64,000 nucleotides of DNA from Dryobates pubescens. Taxonomy: Eukaryota; Chordata; Aves; Piciformes; Picidae. The stretch is taken from assembly GCF_014839835.1 (NCBI RefSeq), contig NC_071646.1:310001-374000 (forward strand), in the 5' to 3' direction. The notes under the pieces were generated by a model. The model made no database searches and had not been told where the DNA came from. It saw only the letters and a list, made by a program, of their open reading frames with translations. Both the position numbers and the translations under genes were made by a program. How positions within the stretch are numbered: the stretch's first letter is position 1; each line of letters opens with the position of its first letter. Of the stretch, positions 36,301-48,300 are shown piece after piece.

Positions 36301-39300
36301 GTCCTTACAGGCAGAAAGACGCCCAAGGAACAGCTCTGGCAGCTCCTGGTGCTCTGTTGTGGCAAACTAAAGCACAGTGGATGTCCTCCGTGTGCACATG
36401 ACCCACAGCAGGCTGCTGCCTGTGCTGTCCACGACTGTCCCTGCTGCTACTCAAAATCACAGGCCTGCAGGCTCAAGAGATGCCCAGGAGCATCTTAGTT
36501 AATTCTCTAGAGCATGACAAGGCCCCTTCTCCACTCGGGTGTTTGACCTGCTTGCTTTGAACGACACCCGGGCCTTAAGTACTCGGTGCTTGAGCTGCAG
36601 TTGTGCTGCGGGTCACAAAAGGTTCCCCAAGCGGTGCTCGTGCGAGGGAGATGCAAGCAGGAACTGCAGCAGACAACAGCGTTTTGGTGCCTGCACTGCC
36701 TTGCATGCCTGAACTTGTCCTCTGACAGTTCCTGTGGCTTAATCCCCTTTGCTTTAACACAGACAATTATAGATGGGTGCCATGGTTTGCAGCGAGGAAT
36801 TAGCAGTTACAGAATCTTCCCTGCTTGCTTTCCCCCGGGAGGAGCTGCTGCCTGCTCTCGGTGGCAGCCAGCAGAGAGCAGCTCCTGCGCCGGCATTCTC
36901 CAAATACTTGCCCCAGACGTAAACCTCCTGAGCAGCTGCTCGGGGGGGCTCAGCTGCCGGGGGGCTGTGTGACTTGGGGCAGCACCGGCGGCTTGTGCGG
37001 CCGGAGAGCCCTGCTGAAGGCAATCGATGTCCTTGGGGGCGCGGAGCCTCTGCTGGCCTCGGCCCTGCTCTCTGCCTGGAGCACCACAGTGCTGTTTGGA
37101 ACCGGCTGCTTGCAGCCCAGACAGTGAAATCTTTGGCTTCATGTGCGAGCTTCAGATGGAACAATTCCTGCACTTCAGTGCCCTGGGTTCAGCTGCAAGC
37201 TCTCGGCTCCCCACACCGGCCTGTAGGTCATCTAACATCCAAGGAGGTAGTTTCCCAACCTCGTGGTTTAGTGGAAGAGAGGTCAAAAAGGAAGAGAGCT
37301 GGTACCTGAATTTGGCTTTCTGGGATTGCCTCTGTTGGAATCTATTCACTGATGGAAATTTCAGTCGCTCACAGCATCCTAAGACTTTGCACTTAATTGC
37401 CGTGTGCCATCCCCGGTGAAAGTGTTTGAACGGCAAACTCCAGGTGGAAGTGCTTCCCTGGGGGGTGACAAGTACCTCTCCTCCCCCACCTCCTCTGAGG
37501 AGGCTCCAGCTCAGCAGCTGCAGATGCCAGTCCCCCATGGCTGGGGCAAATACAATCCAAGCAAGACACTAAAGGTGGAGAGGGAGCAGGGTTAGGTTGC
37601 CTCACTTGGATAAGCTCCGTGCACGTTTTTAGCCTTTCCCACCTGTAGCAGGCAGAGATGTTCTGTTATCTGGGAGTGAGAAATGATCCATCTGCTGCAG
37701 TTTCTTTTGCACATCTCTGTTTCTGATGCCTTATGTGTGCCGGTGCCGTGCCGGTGCCGTGCCGGTGCCGTGCCGCATTTGGAGAGGTTGAGACGTTGGC
37801 TATGGGAAGGGTACAGGGTGTTGCACAGGGTGCTCACAGTCCCACATGGTGGGGTCAGAAGGGGCCCTCTGGAGATGATCTAGTCCGAGCCCCCTGCTGT
37901 AGCAGGGTCACCTAGATAGGGTTGCACAGGAGGATGTCCAGGCAGGTTTGAACCTCTCCAGAGACTCCACAACCTCTCTGGGCAGCTTGTTCCAGGACTC
38001 CAGCACTCTCACAGCAGCTGGGCATTGGTGCTTTTGGGGCTGCTCTGCACAGCAGTGACCCTGTCTGTCTGTCTGCTCGCTTTCTGCATGTCCTCTGCTT
38101 GCTGTCTGTGCAATGACCCCAGGGCTGTGTCCTGTGTGAAGCCCAGAGCTGAGGGCCAGCTCTAAGGACTCGTCTAGTCTTTGCTTTTTCTGATGGCTCA
38201 GGGGAATCTGAGCCCTGGGAACTCGCCCCTGGGCTGGGGAGGGGGGCTGGGGCTGGGGAGGGGGGCTGGGGCTGGGGAGGGGGGCTGGGGCTGGGGAGGG
38301 GGGCTGGGGCTGGGGAGGGGAGCTGTGGCTGAGGGGATGGGCAGAGCCTGCGCCCTGCACTGGGAGCTGACCCTTGGCTTGATTGGAATTTTTAAACCCC
38401 CATTTTATTTTCATAAACAAATATCTTTTTATTTGAATCTTTCCCCAAATAATTTACCAACAGTTGAGACTGCATCGGTGAGGAAGCCTCAGTGCCGTGC
38501 TTGCTTCCTTCTCCTGTAAAAAACCTGATCAATAACAAAGAATTCTTTCCGATGGCCTGCAGGTTGCTCTTCCCTTGCACAGGAGTTGTGTTACAGGAGG
38601 CCTCTGGGTTGTGAATTGATTTGGAAGGGTTTCTTTTCGTTTTGAATACTGCAGGGTGACCCAGTTAATTTGGAGTAATTACTGTCTAAATATATTGGTT
38701 TAACATAACAAAAGGCTGGCTGGAAAAAAAAGGGAAGGGGAAGAGTGGCTGAAGATAAACCACTGCAAACGCTGAAGAGTCGTTCAGGGGCATCTCCGGA
38801 GCTGTTAGCAAAGGAGGCTTTAACTTCACTGCTGTCATTTAGTTCCTGAGGCTTGAAGCAAAGCAGCAGAGCTGAAGGATTGATCCCTGGCTCTCAGTAG
38901 CAGGTTGTTAGAGGAGCATTTGACACCTACCAGTCCTGGGGTGCCCATAGCTAGAATGGATTCCCTTGGCAGTATGGAGCTACAACCTTTACTTGTTGCT
39001 TTCCCCCTCCCAGGATCTTGCTCTCAGGACTAGCCCTGAGCCCCGTGTTGGTTCTAGGCAGGCTCACCTTGTCACCGGGGTGACAGGCAGGTTCTGTCAG
39101 ACCTGCTCAGGGAGTACGGCAGAGCTGCAAACTGCTGCAGTCCAGGATGGCTCTGAAAGGGGGGGAATTGCTTAACTTAGGTGAGGATGGGCTGGCACCC
39201 CGAGGGCTGAGTTGAGAGAGATGTGTGGCCACCCCTGTAATTAGGAGAGCTCAGTCATGCAAATTACCCTGGCTGGATTTGGCTCCTCCTTGCTTCAAAG

Positions 39301-42300
39301 TTGTTTGCTTTTTGCCATAACTTATCTCCTACAGCAGAGAGCGAAGGGGCAGTGGGTGCAAGGCACACCTAGGAGTACAACACCGCAGGCAGGGCTGTGT
39401 GAGCAGGGTGATAACCTCCCGCGGCAGCCTGGCGCTGGGTTCCCCAGCCTGAAGTCTCTGCAGCTGGTGCTGTGCAGTCACAGCTGGATCACGAGGGTGA
39501 AGACACCCCAAAATTATCCCTGTATGGGCAAAGGGAAGCTGCATTTCAGGGCCTCGAGTGTTTGACCTTGAAGCCGTGCTTGTAAACTCCACCAGTGTGC
39601 CTGTGGTGGAGGGGCAGAGCAGCAGGAGGTAGTGCTGAGCCTGAGAACCTGCAAGTAATCAGGCTGCAAATGGCACTGGCCTTTCCCCAGAGGCTGCTTG
39701 GGTGCTGGGGGGCCAGGGGAGGAGGGGAGCACTGCCTGGGGAGGTGGAGGCAAAGCCAGCAGTGGTGTGCTGGTTGTGTAAGCGGAGAGCAGGAGTGCAC
39801 GGTGGGTGTAGCTCGCTGCTCAGTGGCTGTCTCTTGGGGTTGGCTGTGTCAAAGAGCCTGAACTTCAGTCAGATTTGCTTTGTCATCCTGACTTTGGCTC
39901 TTGCCACTTTCAATTTCTCCTCAGTTTCTGGAAACTTCTTTAGGATTCTGTGGGGGATCCTGTCAGGTACCTCCCGCTACGGGAACGAGCTGCCCCCACA
40001 CGCACTGCTCAGAAGGCTGGGGCCAGGCTGGGGCTGCCGGCTCACAAAGGGGACAAATCTGTCCAGGGCTTGTGTCGGGGGGTCTCAGCATGTGTTGCTC
40101 TTCAGTTAGTTTTTAACCAAGTGCTGCAGAGGGCTGGAGCTGCTTCCCGGTGGCAAAGCCAGCAATGAAATCTGACCCAGGGAGGGGAAAGGGGCTGGCA
40201 GAGGGCCTGTGTGCACAAATAGCCCCCGCCGCCTTCTGCAGCCTGTTCACAGCCAAGCAAACAACAGACAGGGCAGGCTGCTGCACAGAGAGCTGCAGCA
40301 GAAACCTTCCTCTCGGGACTCTGCTTTTCTTTCCTCCCAAGGTCAATGAGACCTGGTTGTCCTGAGCCCTGAGCCGCAGGATGGCACAGCACAGCTGCAG
40401 ACTGATTGCTGTTGTGGTGCTCTGGGAGGGAGAGGCCTGCACTGCTGCCTGCTGGACCCCTTGGGGTACCTTTTGCCTCAGATTGCTGTCACCCAGGAAG
40501 ACATCCCAGAGCAAACACCGCTCCAGCTCGCAGTGTTAGCTGGCTGGGCGAGCAGGAGGCTCTTGGCACAGCCCCGCCGGGAGTTATGTAAATCCTGTGC
40601 GCTGTGGAAGCAACAGGCGGCTGCTGACGTAGACCCCAGCGTCTGTCTGCATCTAGTGCCTGATGTGGCATGCACCCTTCCTGCAGCATTTGACCCAGCT
40701 GCTGTGTTAAATATAGCCCTGACACTCCTCGGCAGCAAGCGCCTGCTGCCTGGCCTGGAGTTGCGCTGGATGCGGAGACCCTGCCCGGTGGCTCCGCCTG
40801 CAGCCGCGGTGGGGGCGCAGGGGAGGCTCAGCCCCGGGGAGGCTCAGCCCCGGGGAGGCTCAGCCCCGGGGAGGCTCAGCCCTGGGGAGGCTCAGCCCCG
40901 GGGAGGCTGTGGCCATGTGCAGAGCGCTCCTGCAGTGCCTCCTGACGCCGGGGCTGTGTGCAGGGTGCCAGCTTCTCCTGCAGCTAACGGTGATTATCTG
41001 CTGCTGCTGGATTACCAAGCCCTGCATCTGCTGTGGAGGGCCTCTCCCACCTGCCCCCATCGCCCCTGCCTGGCAGATCTGCCCGAGATTGCCACTGCCC
41101 TTGCTGACCCAAGCTCCAGTGCTGCTGGCTGCTACCCTCTGGGTCTCCAGTGATTCCTCCAAGGAGTAAGCCGTGATTCTCCCATGCAGTTCTGATTTCA
41201 CCCAGTGTTTGATCTGATTTTGTTTTCCCTGTAGCACTGTGGGGATGGAACAGGAGGCAGTTCCCTTGCTTACTGTTTGGAGCCTCTTTCCAGCTGGCAA
41301 GCATCCTGCCAGCCCTATGTTTGCTCTTTCTCAGGGTCATGCTGCAAATGTTTCTCTTGCTTTCACCTTGGCTTTGCTTTAGACACATGACACTGCCTCA
41401 CACAATGCAAGCCCTCCACATGTCACTGCCTCCACATGCTGCAGGTTCTGACCAGCCTTCTGCATGGCTTTGCTTTGGGTGGTGGTTCCCAGCTCTTGGA
41501 AGTTGTGTTGGTTTGTGGGTGTGGGTTTGTGTTTTCTATCCTGCTCAGAAAAGCAGCACAGATCTGTGTGTAACCATGAGTAAGAGGCAGCTGTCATGTC
41601 CGTTGCATCTGGGGAGATTTTAGTCACCTCCATTCCCTCTGCACCGACTCAGCAGATGCAAATGAGGGTCACAACCTCACAGAGTGTAAACAGAGGGATT
41701 TCCTGACTTGCCAAACCCTTACATAATGACTTAATGGTGCATGGGGGAACGGCAGTGAGGAGTCAGGAATCCTCTTCCTGTCTGACTCTTCCCCTTTCAA
41801 ATGACTTATCATGAAGAGCTGCAGCTCCCCGTGGCAATCGATGGCATCCGTGGCTTTGAGTGCCGCAGGACACCACAGACTGCCACTGTGGTCTCTCTTG
41901 ATCCACTGAGAACTTCTGACTGGGCTGGTTTGTAAGTCCCTTGGGTTTGTGACTGTCCAGAGCTGAGCACTTCAGCCACTGACAAACAGCTGAGGGGATT
42001 GGTCCTTCAGGACCCGTGAGTTCCAAGAGTTCAGAGAGAAGCAGCAGTGGTATCAAACTGTCCCTGGCAAGCAAGATGCTGTGTTCTGAGTTCTGTTGTC
42101 TTGGAGAGTCCCTCCCTTTCAGAAGCCATGAGCAGCAGGGCAGATGCACTCTGAACTGCTCAGGATGAGGTGTGGAGCCTGGTGGCAGGGGCCTGAGCCT
42201 TGGGTTGTAATCTGCTCCTGTCTGCTTTCCAGGAATCTCCAGGCCGCCATCGGAGCCTACTACGACTTTGAGAGCCCAAATATCAACGTGCCCTCCATGT

Positions 42301-45300
42301 CCTTTGTGGAAGATGTCACCATAGGTGAAGGAGAGTCCATCCCTCCTGACACCCAGTTCACAAAAACATGGAGGATACAAAACACAGGTAAGGCTGTTGG
42401 GCTGGAGAGGGTGGCAGGTCTCGTGCAAGAGGTGCTGGCTGGAGGCAGGAGGCTTTGTTGCACTCAGCTCGGGGCAGAGCCACCTGTGCCCCTTCTGGAG
42501 CTGGCACACATGGTGGTGAGATGTGCAGCTCAGTCTGGTCAACTGTCCTGTTCCTTGTGCCACCACTCAAGCACCAACTCTAGGAGACTTCTAGCTCAAA
42601 TAAACTGAAGTGCAAGTTGTGTTTTGGTTTTGTTTGTTGGGCTTTGTTTTAATGGAAGAGGAGTCACAAAATCATTTTGGTTGGAAAAGGCCTTTAGGAA
42701 CTCAGCTGTTCTCCAGCTCTGCCAAGGCTGCTGCTAGACCATGGCCCTCAGCACCACATCTCTGTGGCTTTGAAATGCCTTCAGGGATGGGACTTCAACC
42801 ACCTCCATGACAGCCTGTGCCAGGCTTTGAGAACCCTTTTGGTGAAGATATTTCTTCTAATCTCCAACCTCAACCTCCCCTGCTGCAACCTGAGGCCTTT
42901 TCCTCTGGTCCTGGCACTTGGTGTCTTGGAAGAAGAGACCAATCCCCACCTGGCTTCAGCCATCAGGCACTGAGAGGGGGTGGTGATGCAGGGCTCTGTT
43001 GCAGGTGCCCTTTACCTTTCAATACATTTTCTGACAGATGTGAGGCTGGAGGGACCACATTCCAGAATGAAACAAGTCAAAAGTGTGACTGGAATCCAGG
43101 AAGTGAGGCCAGGCAAAATCCATTCTGAGTGATTGATCTGCTGGGATGCAGCCAGGGGAGCCTGGGATGGGGATGCCTTGTCCCTGAGTGTGGCAGTGGC
43201 AGGAAGTTGCCTGAACCTTTGAGCTGTGTCTGCTTACACCTGTGAGAGGCAGGATGCTAGCACAGCAAGGGTGAAGGTCGTGAATCACCATCAGTGAAGC
43301 TCAGCTGCTCTTGGTGAGGCTGCTTGTAAATAACTGCAGCACTCAGGGCTGTGCAGGTTTGTGCTGAGGATCAAAGTACAGCAGGGACTGAAACCAGGCT
43401 GTAAATGTGGGAGTGTTTCATCAGAACATGAGAGGAGGGTGTGTGAGTGTTTGAGGAGATCATCTCTTGAGACTTGCTCTAGAGAAAAGGCTTCCTTGCT
43501 GCACAATGGGCAGGTGACACAGAGCTTGCTTCCACTGCAGTGTGAAACTGCCTGGCAGCTTTGGAGCTCTCACAGGTGGGGTAAGTTGGACAGGTCCTGT
43601 CTCTCTGCTGTTAGTGTCTTAATCACTCCTTCCTTCCTCTCTTGTTCCTCAGGACTCTTTCCTGCATGCAAATGCAGCCTGAGTTTGCCACCCCAGTTCA
43701 GGCAGGGTTTTGTTGTTCTGGCAAGGTCTGACCTGGAGTCCATGGACGACCTGAAATGGGGAAGGGAGTTCCTGCCGGGGCCAGCCCTTGCTGTGGCTCC
43801 TGGGTGGGTTGTAGCCTTCTGAGAATGTGATCTGTTCTCCAGCAGTGGTGCTGGAGGCCAGATCTTGTTAAAACCACGCTGCTGAGGCATGTTTCAGTTC
43901 AGGGCAGCCTCACATCCTGCGTGGTGCCTGCAGGTTGAGGAGGACTGCAGCATTTTACAGCAATTTTGTGGTTTAATTAGGGTACCCTACCAAAGGGCTG
44001 CAGTGTTTCCAGAGAATGTCTGCTTGTTAGGTAGGTAACTGAGTAAAGCCAAGGTTTTAACAGCTCTACAGGAAGCCTTGATTAAGTGACTCCAGTTCTA
44101 GAACATGAAATACCTGAGGCATGTGTCACCACAGCATTTAGTGTCTGACAAGTGTGACAGGCAGAGCCTGGGGAGGTTGTCAGGTTTAGTGGGAGCAGTA
44201 AGCTGGGCTCAGTCACCTTCCTTATCTGCTATTAAAAACTAATGCCCTGCTCTGCTGCCTTGCAGGACAGTGCTGCCAGCAGCCCCTTTGCAGGATCCAA
44301 CAGACTTGCTTCCTCTTCCCACTCTGCCCCCAGCTGCTGCTGGCTCTGCAGGGCAGTTGCTGCAGCTCAGCTGCCCTGGCACGGTGGCATCAGCATGGTC
44401 TCCTGTGGGGCTTGTCAGCTGTGGCATGGCAGGCACCTTGCAAGCCTGGAGCCCTTAAACCTGATAAAAATCACATAAATTATTTAAACTGAAGCATGTT
44501 GCTGGGCTGCCAACCTTTGCAGAGGAGGCTTCCTGCTCAGCTCCCACATGCCACAGTCTGAGGTCACCTCTCTCTCGCTGCTCTCAGGCCTCCCTATCAG
44601 CGCTGCTTCCAGCTGCAGTGTCACATCCCCCACTTCCCTCACTCACACTCTGCCTGCCCTGCTTCAGTGTGGACTCCATAAACAAGGACTTGAGCAGGGA
44701 ACCAGGCCCTGCCATGCCTTCACTGAGGTGCCCACAGGGATTCAATTAGCAGGCAAGCTGCTGCAAAGGATGCTCTGGGGTGAGTGACATCAGGGCAGCA
44801 TCCACCACTCGCCTCAGACCAGGCATGGCTCTGCCTTTCCTTGGGGGTTTCCATTTGCCTCAGCCAAGCAGAAGGGATTCTCAAAGCCCTTGGCTGAGTC
44901 GAGTCACCTAATGGGGAAGAAGTAGAAGCTAATTGTGCTCAGCTGATGTTTCCTGAGCCTCTGAAGCACTTTGGGTTTTGTCTGCCCCAGCCCTTGTTGT
45001 CTTTGCTGGGGATGGCTGTGCCTGCATGCAGCAGCTGCTCTGTATCTCTGCAGGCTGCCAGGTCGCTGCTGGTCCCACTGCCTGCAGCCCGAACGCTGAT
45101 CTCCAGGGCTGCATCATATGGCCACAGCCCCTCCCACCCTTGCACGAGGCTGAGAGAAGGCTTGGTGCAAGAAGAGAAAGAAATCCATTTGGAAAGTAGT
45201 CCTTAGCTCTTCAATTACAGCTCAAACTCTTAGTTCCTCCTGGGACTAACAGGTTTAAAATAGAACAGGGCTGAAAGAAAATGTTTGCAGCACTGGGTAT

Positions 45301-48300
45301 TAATGTAAGGCTCAGGAGCTGTGTGCAGGGAGGCAGGAGGAAATGAGTGTGGGGGGAAAGCCCCCACCTAGGTCTGGCCTCATCTTTGTCTCCAGTGTTG
45401 GTGAACTATTTGTGCCTGTCAGGCTGATGAATGTTCTTCAGCTGTTGCACTGGGGCTGTGAGAGGTTTCCTGGGTAAAGACTCAGAGCTTGTCCAGATGC
45501 AGAGGGTGCTGCTGGGCTCAGGAATCTCTTCACGCCTCCAGTGCTGTGGTGTGTGCCTGCTGGTGTCTCTGGCTGCTCAGCAGCTGCACAGCTGTGCTGC
45601 TCCTCCAGTCCTGCACAGGCTGCTGCTGCTGTGCCCTGCACTGATGCTTCCTTCTGTTTCATCCCAGGGACGGAGGCCTGGCCCCCGGGGGTGTGTCTGA
45701 AGTACGTTGGGGGAGACCAGTTTGGCCACGTGAACATGGTGATGGTCAGGTCCCTGGAGCCCCAGGAGATGGCAGATGTCAGCGTCCAGATGTGCAGCCC
45801 CAGCACGGCAGGGATGTACCAGGGGCAGTGGCGGATGTGCACGGCCACCGGGCTCTACTATGGAGGTGAGTGACCCCCTGCTGCGGCCTGCTCCTGGCAC
45901 CCCACCTGGGCTCTGCTGCTGCCCTGCAGCCTCATGCTGGAGGGAGAGATCTGCCAGCTCCTGGGCTAAATACAGGGATTAGAATAGAGGAGACATCGGT
46001 GGAGCTGCCTCCTTGTCTTGGGCAGCACAGAGCTGTGCTCTGAGCGCTGGAGCCAGCTGCAGACTGCACGGAGCTCTGGAGAGCAAAGTCCTGGGGACTC
46101 TCTCCCAGCCCATCCTGCTCAGGATTGTTTTCCAGTGCTGAGCATTGTGAACTATGTGGGAACATAAAATCTCTGTCAGTGGTGAAAACCACAGCTGGGA
46201 AGTTTAATGAAGGGCCAGGTTCAGTGGTGTCGCTTGGTGCAGCCACTGGGATCCATTCTTCTGGGCTTAAAGCTGACGTTCTGGTACTTTGCCTGGTGCT
46301 TCAGCCTGTGCCACCAAACATCCTGGTTCATGTGGAGCCTTTCAGTGCCTTTTAGCCAGCTTTGGTTGACACTAAGAGCATCTTTGTCTGTTTTGGCAGT
46401 TGGGAGTATCCCAAGTTACATGAGTTTGAGTGAAAGATGTTACACTTGGAATCAAAAACTCCTCCTTGCTCAGTACAGGCTCTTGGCACAGCTGCCAGGG
46501 AAGGTGCCCCCCTTCGGTGTCAGCACTGGGTGCAACTTGTCCCTGAACTCCTGCACAGAGGCTGGAAGGCCTGAGGGGCTGTTCCCCTGGTGGTCCCTGC
46601 CACAACCACAGACAGATACTGCGGAATTCAAGTGTGGTGGGGGTCAGAGGGCAGCTCTGGGGACCCTCTAGATCTGCTGGAGCAGGGGGCCCAGGAGCAC
46701 AATGCCCAGGGGGGGCTGGAAGCTCTCCACAGAAGGAGACTCCACAGCCTCTCTGGGCAGCCTGCTCCAGGCCTCCAGCCCCCTCACACCAAAGAAGTTT
46801 CTCCCCATGCTCGGGTGGAACCTCCTGGGCTCCAGTCTGTGCCCATTGCCCCTTGTGCTGTCAGCAGGCAGCACTGAGCAGAGCCTGGCCCCAGCCTCTT
46901 GCCCCGCAGCCTTTCGCTGTTGCTGAGCTTTGCTCAGATCCCCTCTGGGGCTGCTCTTCTCCAGCCATCCCGCAGCGGTCAGGCCCAACAACTCCCTGCG
47001 GGACGGGCCGCCGGCCCAGGCCGTTCGCCCTCCCGGTTCAGCGTCGAGGGCCCCGGGGCAGGCGGCGGGGCTGGCGCGGGTGTGCGGTCGCGGGCGGGCA
47101 GCAGGGGGCGCCATGATGCTGCGGCGCGGCCGGGGCTGCCGCGGAGCCTTCACGGCGTTCTTCGGGGGGGTCCTTGAGGACGCCGTGGTTTGGTGAGGGC
47201 GAATCCCACCCTCAGGAAAGCCGCAGAGTACACCCCTGGGTCGTCAAAGGCAAGCCGATGAAGCCAGCGTGCTTCACCTGCGGGGGGCCTGGAAGGAGCC
47301 CATCCATCATAAAATGGTTCAGGTTGGAAGGGGCCTTAAAGCCCATCCAGTCCAAGCCCCTGCAGCTGGAGCAGGGTGCTCAGAGCCCCAAGCAATGTGG
47401 CCTTGAACACTTCCAGCATCCCTGGAAGCCACGAGGGCCCTGGGCAGCCTGTGCCAGCCTCTCGCCACCCTCACCTCATCTGAATGTCCTCTTTCAGTTG
47501 GAAATCTCATCCTGTCACTACACTCCCTGGTAAAGTCTGTCCCCAGTTTTGTGACCCTTAAGTACCAAAAGGTCACAAAAAAGTGTCCCCAGAGCCTTCT
47601 CCAGGCTGAACAGCCCCAGCTCTCACAGCAGAGGGCTGCCAGCCCTCCCAGCATTGCTGTGGCCTCCTCCGGCCCTCTTCCAACAGGTCCCTGTCTGTGC
47701 TGAGGGCTCAAGAGCTGCCCCTGCTGCTGGGGATCAGCCCAGCTGTGAGTGCTCCTAGTTGTTTTTACATCCCCCAGCATCCCCCAAGTTCTTCTCCACA
47801 GGGCTGCTCTTCATCCCTTCATTCCCCAGCCTGGATTTATGTTTGGGGTTGCCCCTATCCAGGTGCAGGACCTTGCTGCTTGGGAACCAGACAAGAAGCA
47901 CCACCTGCTGTCTGCTGCCCCAGGCCACACTGGCAGCAGGAGAGCAGCCCCTCCTCTGTTCAAAGGTGCAGAAAACCTGGAAACAATGGCATGTGACATG
48001 AGCTGCTGTTAGGAGATCTGAGAGCAGGAGAGGAGGTGTTGCTGCTCTGCTTTCCAGTTCTCTCTGCAGTAAAACAAAGCTGGGGCACTTCAGTGAAGAG
48101 GTGGAGAAACTTCACCCAAAGGCAGGCAGTAAAGCTTCATGTGGATACCTAGCAAGAGATGTGTTTATGTACACAGGGCAGAATGTCTGCATGAAGTGCA
48201 AGTGGGATGGAAGTTAACTAATAACCTGATCTGTGTGCAGGAGGCAGAGTGCAGTGGGCAGGAGCTGGGAATGTGGCTCCTGCTCTGGCCAGCCCTTTGT

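Larger units (their letters stand above)
30356..42232 (+). other. ILRUN: ILRUN intron 1 (11.9 kb)
   Basis: No coding exon recognised. The first 500 bp continue the CpG island. It holds weak CR1 tails (32693-32765, 35640-35720), one clearer CR1 (37845-38030), GC-rich minisatellites (37737-37775, 38231-38320, 40821-40908) and an AT-rich block (38380-38720). Confidence 0.75.
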
